From: Trametopsis cervina
Lineage: Eukaryota; Basidiomycota; Agaricomycetes; Polyporales; Irpicaceae
Assembly (NCBI GenBank): GCA_022385755.1
Contig: MU278372.1
Location: 310,001-374,000 of the forward strand
DNA: 64,000 bases
Direction: 5' to 3'
The notes beneath the pieces were generated by a model that saw only the letters and a program-made list of their open reading frames with translations, made no database searches and had not been told where the DNA came from. The translations under genes were made by a program, and so were the position numbers. Below, piece after piece: positions 56,443 to 64,000 of this stretch (position 1 is its first letter; each line of letters opens with the position of its first letter).

Positions 56443-58496
56443 ATGTCTACTGATCCGGCTATCCTCACTCAGATTCTGCGTCAGCTCGAGACTCTGCAAG
56501 TCTCGCAGCAGGTGCTGCAGGCCAAGGTGCGACATCCGCTGCCAGTAACGCAGGTCATTCCTCTACTAAAGACGTTGCGTAGTTGGATAACATGAGCAAT
56601 GGTCAGCTCCCGGTGAGCAATCCATCGAGCCCACCAATGTCGCCTCAGAAAGGAGGGATACCTCTTCCGCGTGCTCAGTCAGAAACTCCTCCTGCGGCTG
56701 CAAGCCCATCTTCTTCTCTCAACAATCCTTCGTTACTCTCCACACTGGCCACTGTGCAGTCCACCAATAGTGCGACCACGCCGGAGAAGCCACTTACGGA
56801 CAAGGAGAGGGAGAAGTTACTTTACCCATCTAGAGTCATGTTGACTAGTACGTATTAATTACATATTCTCATGTCGGTATATGCTGATGTTGCCGTAGCC
56901 TACCCCGATCAGCATGGTATCCAGCCGTACCCCCTTTCTTGGGGTCATCCAGACCCTGCCACCCGCGGTGCAATAATATGCTCTCGTTTGCCTACAAGCA
57001 TCAAGCAACGCAATGCCATCGGTGCACATTCCGGCTCATACTCTATCTATCGTGCCCTTGCCATCGCCATGGGCACACTCAACCCGACGCACAAGCCAGA
57101 CTATTCGAAGACCGAACCTGCTGTGTCAGTACCTCCGCAGCCTTCCTGGGCGGACCCGTACAAGATCGTCTCGTTCGATCCGTGGGGACATCTTGTTCCT
57201 CAGGTCTTCAAACGTGAGCTCGAGGAGCTCTCTCTCGATGTCCGACCCAGTATCGCCGTCACCCGCGCGCACATGAAACTCAGTGAGATTGACGAGACGG
57301 CAAGGAAAGGCGAATTGAAGATCGACGGGAAGATTTTGTTGAAGAGTAACCCGATGCACAATGCGGATGGCAGCATCAGCGATGCTGACCCTGGTGTCGA
57401 GATCAGCATTAGCAAGGCTGCGGTTGAACCGGTTTGGTGGCTACCTGGAATTGCTGAACGCTTCGGAATGTGAGCATAGGTATATGCCTCCTCTTTTGAA
57501 GATCCTTTCTGAGACGAGCTTCCTAGATCTGAGGGCCTTCTCCGTCGTGCGCTCTTTGAGGACACCGGTGGAATGTACCCTGAGCTCATCACTCGTCCGG
57601 ACATAAAGGTCTTCCTCCCGCCAATCGGAAATCTGACAGCATATATATGTATGTACCCTCCCTCTCCATCCTATCCCGTATCTCATTGCGTTATGCAGTT
57701 GGAAATCCCGCGTTCCTATCGGACGAGTCCAAAGAGCTAACTCTGCGTGTACATGACGAATGTAAGTCATAACTCCTATGAATGCAGAAACGAGCGAGCC
57801 CTGACAGTTGCCTCTCAGGCAATGGCTCGGACGTCTTCGGATCTGATATCTGTACTTGCAAGCCATACCTGATCTACGCCATCGAGGAATGTATCCGCAC
57901 AGCGCAGCGCGGTGGTGTTGGTCTTGTGGTCTACTTCCGTAAGGAAGGCCGTGCGCTCGGTGAGGTCACCAAGTACGTACTTGTCGCCTGTTCTAGTGCG
58001 CATGCCACTCATGACTCGCCCCAGGTATCTCGTATACAACCTACGTAAACGTGGCGGCGACTCCGCCGACAAGTACTTCAAGTCCACTGAGCTCATTGCT
58101 GGTGTGAAGGACATGCGCTTCCAGGCCCTCATGCCTGATGTACTGCACTGGTTCGGCATCAAGAAGATTGATAACATGGTTTCAATGAGCGACATGTGAG
58201 TAGTTGCGTATCACGCGGGTCGCGTACATGCTCTTAAACACCTTACAGGAAATACAACGCTATCGTGGACTCGGGGATTCCCATCATCAAGCGCTATGAC
58301 ATCCCAGGTTCGTAATGTCATGCGATGCATAGACAATCCAGCACTCATTCCGCACACAGATCATCTCCTTCCGCCAGACTCTCGTGTCGAGATCGATGCA
58401 AAGATCGCTGCTGGCTACTTCACTAGCGGGAAGCAAATAACTGAGGCCGACCTTATCAGGACCGTTGGCAGGACCTGGGAAGAGACCGAGCACTAG
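56443..58496 (+). CDS. URC1: Uracil catabolism protein URC1, GTP cyclohydrolase II-like (541 aa)
   Basis: Nine exons: 56443-56526, 56583-56847, 56899-57469, 57527-57648, 57699-57761, 57819-57972, 58025-58195, 58249-58307, 58360-58496. A disordered Ser/Pro-rich leader of about 110 residues precedes the GTP_CH_N-type domain (RVMLTTYPDQHGIQPYPLSW, then RNAIGAHSGSYSIYRALA). The GTP cyclohydrolase II fold follows with the zinc-binding motif HDECNGSDVFGSDICTC and YFRKEGRALGEVTKYLVYN. This domain pair is the URC1 protein of the fungal URC pyrimidine breakdown route, first described in Lachancea kluyveri, rather than the riboflavin enzyme RIB1. The exact reaction is not settled in the literature I know. 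One donor (after 58307) is GTTCGT. Confidence 0.9.
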
Positions 58497-58858
58497 GAGA
58501 CTTGAGAATTGAACGCGGATGGCCCCTTGGGAAAGTGCCGTAGCGCACTGTAAATTACCATAAATGTCTACAATAAACGAGATTCTGTAATTCCATGCTG
58601 AACATTACGAAACGGGGCACAAAATCTCTAGACAGTGAAGTACATGAAACGTAAGGGGTGTTGTCCACACGTAAATTCAAAGCGAAGAATACATAGTAGT
58701 AGATCCGTGTCCATGTGAATGCGCATTCCTAAGAATAGTGTATCATCCCTAGGGCTGTGGTATCATCAAACCTACGGAACCGAAGCTGAGAGCAGGTCTT
58801 CAAAGCGCGAGCGACTGCGATAACTTTCCGAGATGCATTACAAACCACTACCAGCCGA
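58497..58858. other. Convergent spacer, no gene seen
   Basis: 362 bp between the URC1 stop and the Dicer stop on the opposite strand; both 3' regions probably share it. An AATAAA-like element (CAATAAACG) lies near 58570. Confidence 0.4.
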
Positions 58859-61800
58859 TTAAATCACGTACTCCGGAACGTCGCCCCATTCCATATCATC
58901 TGCGTCCTCGGGTTCCTCCTGCTGCATAACGTGCAGCTGTCGAACGGCGCCTTCGGCTGCAGCGAAGCGCACTTCGTTTACGGATGTTTTCCCTCTGTAC
59001 TTCTCCGTAGCTCTGACTTCCTCCACATCATCGATGAACACGGCGCAGCTGACCTGGCCCGCAGCTTTCTCCGTCTTGATTTCCCACTTTCTTTCCTGCT
59101 TGTCCGCCCACATGGCGAGACGGGACACAGGGTGGAGGACGTCGACGTCGTCTCTGACGATGCGTTCCATGATCTCCATCCAGCCCAGTGTCCGCAGAAC
59201 CGCTCTCACGGCGTCCAAGTTCCCATGAGAATCAAGGAAGACGGCACCAATAAGACTCTCGAACATGTCGCTGATGAACTTGGGTGCCTGCAGACTCGTC
59301 AACGCTGCCCACGGATATATGGTGTCGTTGACCAAGGCGTGCTGGATGGCGTCGCCGTTCCGCTCGTACCGAGTGAATGTGACGTGCAGATCGTCCAAGA
59401 CGAGTGGGCTGGAATGCAGCATGCACTGGTGCAAGTGTATGCGTTGCGTGTCACGGGTGAGGAAGACGCCCTCTTCCTGACTGTAGGCCGGCATCGTGGC
59501 GTCTACGTTGACGAACGTCTTCATGCATATGTAGGCGAGAAGATGAGAATTGACCAGAGATTCTTTGCGCAGATGCATGTGTCCAGGCCCGTAGTTCTTG
59601 CCTTCCGCGTGATACAGAAAATGGGTAACGACCATGTCGAGAGCGGCGTCGCCGAGGAATTCGAGTCTTTCATACGAGACAGTCTCGACTACGTCTCCCG
59701 TGTAAGAAGCATGCGTGAGAGCCTCCACCAAAAGGACAGGTCGCGAGAACTTGTACCCGAGCATCTGTTCCACCAATTCGAGCTGCCGAGGAAGGTCGTC
59801 CACAGTTTCTACTCGCGACAACGACTTTTCTACACAAACGGGTATGCTGTCCCATTGTGTGAAGCCAAGCCCGAAGAGTTTGAGGCATTCTATGGCCAGG
59901 TCGAACCCGCCGTGTTCGTACGCCGCTCCGATCAGAGATTCGACGACGTCCGCAAGCATCTTCGTCGACAGTTGCTGGGTCTGCTTTTTCTTCTTGCGTT
60001 GTTGGACCGCGGGGCTTTTGCCTTTCGCGTCGGCGTCTACTTCCAGGTCCGCGTCCCCTGCGTCCTCCGCCGCCGTCGCTTTGGCTTCTTCGATGGGATG
60101 TGCCTGCTGACGTGCCTGCTTTTGTGGCAGAGTTGATTCGTCTACGTAACGGGGCCGCCATTTCCTAGGCACAAACTGATCCCGTATGATCCACTTCTCC
60201 AATCCGAGTCTAATCGCCTCCTTTGCCAAGCGATTGTTATTAACCGCGTGATCCTTGCGACGAGACAGGTAGCCTTCATGCCAGAGAGGATATTGAGAGA
60301 ACAGCTGTATGCTCGCCGTGTACTTGAGCACAGTGTCACCCAGAGTTTCGAGACGCTGGTAATTCTGTCTTTCCTGTGATGCAGGGGCCGTGATCGCAGT
60401 GCGCAAGAGTTCGAAAGGGATGGAAGCGAGTGCCGGAGAGGAAGCAAACAATGTCGTTCGCATGTTATGGACGGTGATGCCAATAGATAGGAATCGCAAG
60501 ACTGAAGGAAGTTGGAAGGCGTACTGCACCCCTTCAACAGTGACCATATCAATCGTCGCATGCTTGGGGTGCAGGAGGAGTGGTAGCTCATGGCTGAGAC
60601 CGCTGTCCGCGGATTCGAGTGGTATAAGGAAATTAGCACGCTTGGGGAACGGCTGGACAAAGAGGAGGGGGAAGGAGAGTTCGTATTCAGGGAAGCCCTC
60701 GTATCGGTCCTCGAGTTCCTCGATCGCCTCCGGAGAGATAGGACCATAGTGCCATCCGATGAACTGCATGATCTTGTCATACTTCTCGTTGGAACGAACC
60801 AGGGCGACGTCCAGCGGGTAATCGTACTTCTGCGCCAGGGCATCCGCGTTGACACGGTCCACGTTCTCCACGCGGGAGCGCGTCGACATCTCTATTCGCT
60901 TCTTCTGCCAGTTTCGGCGTTTCTGCCACTGAAGGTCGCTGTCGCTCTGCTCCATGGGGAGGAAGACATAGCAGAAATCCTTCTTGTCGGCTGGCATACG
61001 AGAAGCGTACAGCGCCGTGAAGATGCGGCGCGTGTACTCTGTCGCCTCCGCGATCGCACCGTCCTCCTCGACTTCGGCCTCGCACGACATGACCTTGACG
61101 GATCGACTGCCCTGACCAGGCACGTACAACGTGGGAAGCTCGTCGGGGGCGAATTCGGGCAAGGGACATCTCGAGAACATATACAGGGGCGGAAGACCCT
61201 CGATGGTGATCTCGTTATACCACCAGCGCGTCTCCTCTTTAGGGACGAACCACGGGTCCATCTGGATCGGGACGTTCGCCATGCCGGCCCTCTGCTCGAC
61301 CTCTGCCAGCAGCAGCTTGACCGCGCCATCTTCGTCGGGCTCGATGATGCTCGTAAGAGGCAGGAGGTTGTCGTTCAGCAGGCCCTGCATGTACAGCCTG
61401 TGGTAGATGAAGAATGCCGCGTGATTGCGCGCAGACCGCTTGGAGCCGTAGACGACCGAAGTGGTATATCTTCTCAGCCTACGCAAAGGAAACGTGAGTG
61501 CTTATCCGACACAACGAGGAAGCGAGCATACTCTGCAGGAACCTGTCGCGGAAGGATGCATGTTACGCCCCAGGGGCCCTGGTAAGGCGGAGCGGGAGGC
61601 CGGGGATCCAGCGAGTGCCAGTTTTCCATCATGTCAGGCGGGTCAAGGTCGAATATCGGCAGAAGCTGCCCATGTCCGCTGTGTGGCAGCACTGCGCAGA
61701 AGTGATACAAATGCCCAATCGCAGAGTCCAACGTAAGTAGCGCCCTTCACCGCCGTCAGCTCGTTCACACATTCGCGCAACGCACTGCGCACTCACCCTG

Positions 61801-63704
61801 TAGACTTAACCTGGAAGCGTATCGCGTCCTCGTCCTCCTCGTCCGCCGGCTCCTCCTGCTCGCGGTCCTGGTCGGAATAAAGAGAGACCATATCCCGCTC
61901 GAGCTGCTCCCACTGCTTGATCTTCTCATGCGTGATCGGGTCGTTTCCGAACAGGACCACGTACGTGCTCCTCTCACGCCTAGCTCGGCCGCGGCTCTGC
62001 GCCCACGACACCATGTTCTCGGGCGGATTGAAGCGGACGACGTTTCCGCACGCCTGAATGTCGAGGCCCTCCTCAGCCACCGCTGTCGCGACGACGAGGT
62101 TCTTCTCGCCGATCTTGAAGTCCTTGAGCGTCTGCGTCGCGTCGAGCCGGATGATGTCCCGCGTGATGTCGAGAAAGTCGTGGCGGCGGGTTGAGCTTGA
62201 GTTCCCGAGCAGACAGCCGACACGGAACGCGTCCCGCATGTCCGGCAGCGCGCCGAGGATCTCTGCGATGGCGACGACGGCCGCGCGCCGTTGTGCGAAG
62301 ACGATGCCGCTGTATGCGCCGCCTTGCACGCGCACGTCGTGTTCCTCCTCCTTGAGGCATGCGATGAGGCGGTGGATCTTCGGGGACACGCCTTGCAGGA
62401 TGTCGGTCGGCTCAAACGATACCGGTGTAAGCTGGAGCTTCGCGAGGACGCGCAGCAGATACGCCTTCTCCTTCGCCTGCCAGGCGGCCATGATGCCCGA
62501 ATGGAGGACAGACGACGCGCGCACCTGGTTGACGACCTTCCAGACATACCAGTCCGCCGCCCAGAAGCCGAGCTCGTAGCAGAGGTCGATCGCCGTGCGC
62601 TCGAGGTCGCGCAGGCCCCGGTGGGTGAACGTGTCCTTCTTGAGCAACACCTTGGACAACCTCTGATCGACGCGGTTACGCTGCTCTCCAGGTTGCAATT
62701 TTGCGAGCTGGGAGCGCAGAGAAACCACGTGAGGGTCGTCCTCGATGTTCAGCTGCCCAAGCACCGCACGGAGCGCGCGCAGGTTGCGCGACGGCAGGTC
62801 CTCGCCGTATTCGACCGCCGGGTAGATTTCGTGCTTGAAGACGGGCCGGTGCACGAACTTGGCCAGCTCGTCACGGTTGTGTCGGGACGAGCGGATGGTG
62901 CTGTCGAGGTTGGCTTCGATGGTGCTATGAGTAAGAAGTCCTTTCAGTCAGCCATACAACAAAGGAAAAGAAGATCGAAGATGTCACCCAAAAGCCTGTG
63001 CGAGGTCTCCGCCGCCGTAGATAGGGCTCGCAGTCAACCCCAGCACAGCAGGCCGCACATAGTCCTGCCTTACGCCCTCCTGGCGGGGAGGAAGCGGCAC
63101 ATAGAATCCCTTCATAATTTCATTGTACGGATGCTTGCCCTGCGCATGGTGCGCCTCGTCGAAGACCAACAAGCTGACGTCGTACCCGAGCTTGACGTAC
63201 CCGTGACGAAGAGCGTCGAGCAGGATCTGCGGGGTAGAGACGACGATGCGGTGCGAGGTGAGCACGCCTGTCCAGAGCGCCGCGTCGCGCCATTGGTCGG
63301 GCTCGGACGCGCCAGAGATGAGGCAGACGGGGACGGGGATGGCGGATGCTATGACGTCGCGCTGTTGTTCGATGAGGGCGACGGTGGGCGCAATGAACCA
63401 GCAGATCTTAACGACCGACAAAGGTAGAGCTACAAGTCAGCGCATGTATGCGGGGGAAAGTGAAGTGATTGATGCGCACCTTTCTGCTCTGGAGCTCGAC
63501 TTCGTGCTTCATGCGCAAGATAGCGATGTGCGTCTTGCCCGAGCCGGTGTCGAGGGCGATGATGATGTTGCGACGAAGACTTTCTTCAAGGAGCTCTTGC
63601 TGATACCCACGCGTGTGTTCGAGGCGGCGGGGCTCCGGCGGCGGTGTGCCCTCCGTCGGTGTCCGCGATGATTCTGGCGTCGTTGGTGGGGTTGGTTCAG
63701 GCAT
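58859..63704 (-). CDS. DCL: Dicer-like ribonuclease (1534 aa)
   Basis: Five exons: 63704-63480, 63406-62988, 62924-61797, 61744-61532, 61478-58859. Domain order: DExH helicase with Walker A LDTGSGKT (residues 51-58) and DEAH at 158-161; helicase C with [19 protein letters not shown] and [12 protein letters not shown]; the Dicer dimerisation region ([18 protein letters not shown]); RNase IIIa with [10 protein letters not shown] at about 1038; RNase IIIb with [13 protein letters not shown] at about 1265 and [14 protein letters not shown]. The IIIa half is split by a Lys/Gln-rich insertion before its second motif ([13 protein letters not shown]). I see no clear PAZ; a short dsRBD-like segment may lie at the end. 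Acidic catalytic residues are present in both RNase domains. The enzyme would cut dsRNA into small RNAs for RNA silencing. The final exon is 2.6 kb, unusually long here. Confidence 0.95.
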
Positions 63705-64000
63705 TGCGTATACTGTATTTGGCAGTGGCGTAGGCTATCGAGGATGACGATGAGTGGTGGGGTCAAGAGGTGTTGCTGGCGTTGCGACGCTCACCTGTGT
63801 ATATATCCAAAATCCCAAAATCCTGGGGTGGTCCAAGAGATGGTGGTAGTAGACAAAGACGAGTTATTGTCGTGAGAGCCCGAAGGCGCTGCTGCAACGG
63901 CCGTCTTTATAGTTTATAGTTCTGGTGCGGCCCACTCTTGGACAGCGCAGAGCATCAGATAAACGCCAGCAAGAAGACACAGCGCAGTTTCAGTTCAGTC
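63705..64000. other. Upstream region of the Dicer gene
   Basis: Promoter side of the Dicer gene up to the window edge. TTTATAG elements near 63905-63915 could act as TATA-like signals about 200 bp before the ATG. No other feature is seen. Confidence 0.4.

Noticed and set aside
58931..60136. 401-codon plus-strand frame opposite the Dicer exon
   Set aside because: It lies fully antisense to the conserved RNase III domains; openness is a by-product of the codon use of the long exon.
1..64000. CRISPR arrays, bacterial operons or ribosome binding sites
   Set aside because: The window is eukaryotic with spliced genes; the regular repeats found are minisatellites or duplications and lack the repeat-spacer layout.

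Overview
The window is a piece of a filamentous basidiomycete nuclear genome, most likely Agaricomycetes. The genes carry many short introns of about 50-65 bp with GT..AG ends, start from ATG, have TATA boxes about 65-140 bp upstream, and encode typical fungal proteins (Dicer, JEN-type permease, KRE33/NAT10, URC1, VPS45, ERV46). I assembled exon structures by hand by joining frames at splice sites; every gene given an exon list closes in frame, but none was checked against transcripts or databases.

Layout. (1) 0.4-4.2 kb: a complete two-gene Tc1/mariner (IS630-Tc1) element, with identical 40-bp terminal inverted repeats, a TA duplication, an intact 320-residue transposase, and a convergent 545-residue gene of unknown function. 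(2) 5.7-7.7 kb: a seven-helix membrane protein. (3) 8.6-10.5 kb: a degenerate tandem array of units of about 0.4-0.5 kb. (4) 11.0-12.0 kb: Mediator subunit MED4. (5) 12.2-17.0 kb: a tandem duplication of about 1.7 kb, each copy carrying an IFI6/ISG12-like gene, with a gene remnant between them. (6) 17.2-22.0 kb: direct repeats of about 0.7 kb around an F-box-like gene and a chimeric relic in which a truncated COQ5-like gene is joined to a cullin exon. (7) 22.3-23.8 kb: two small unrecognised genes. (8) 24.0-37.5 kb: an old tandem segmental duplication, each unit carrying one member of a secreted-protein pair; only the first unit holds a glutathione S-transferase gene. (9) 37.9-63.7 kb: a compact, conserved block with a JEN-type carboxylate permease, KRE33/NAT10, a hydrophobic secreted protein, a coiled-coil protein, an OGFr-domain protein, a GSKIP-domain protein, VPS45, ERV46/ERGIC3, URC1 and a full-length Dicer.

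The window therefore has two compartments. The left 38 kb is repeat-rich and shaped by duplication, with lineage-specific or secreted genes and few conserved ones. The right 26 kb is almost all conserved housekeeping genes with short spacers. VPS45 and ERV46 both act in vesicle traffic; the other neighbours share no evident pathway. The observations most worth following are the two-gene transposon, the IFI6/ISG12-like pair with an internal repeat expansion, the COQ5-cullin chimera and the duplicated secreted-protein locus.
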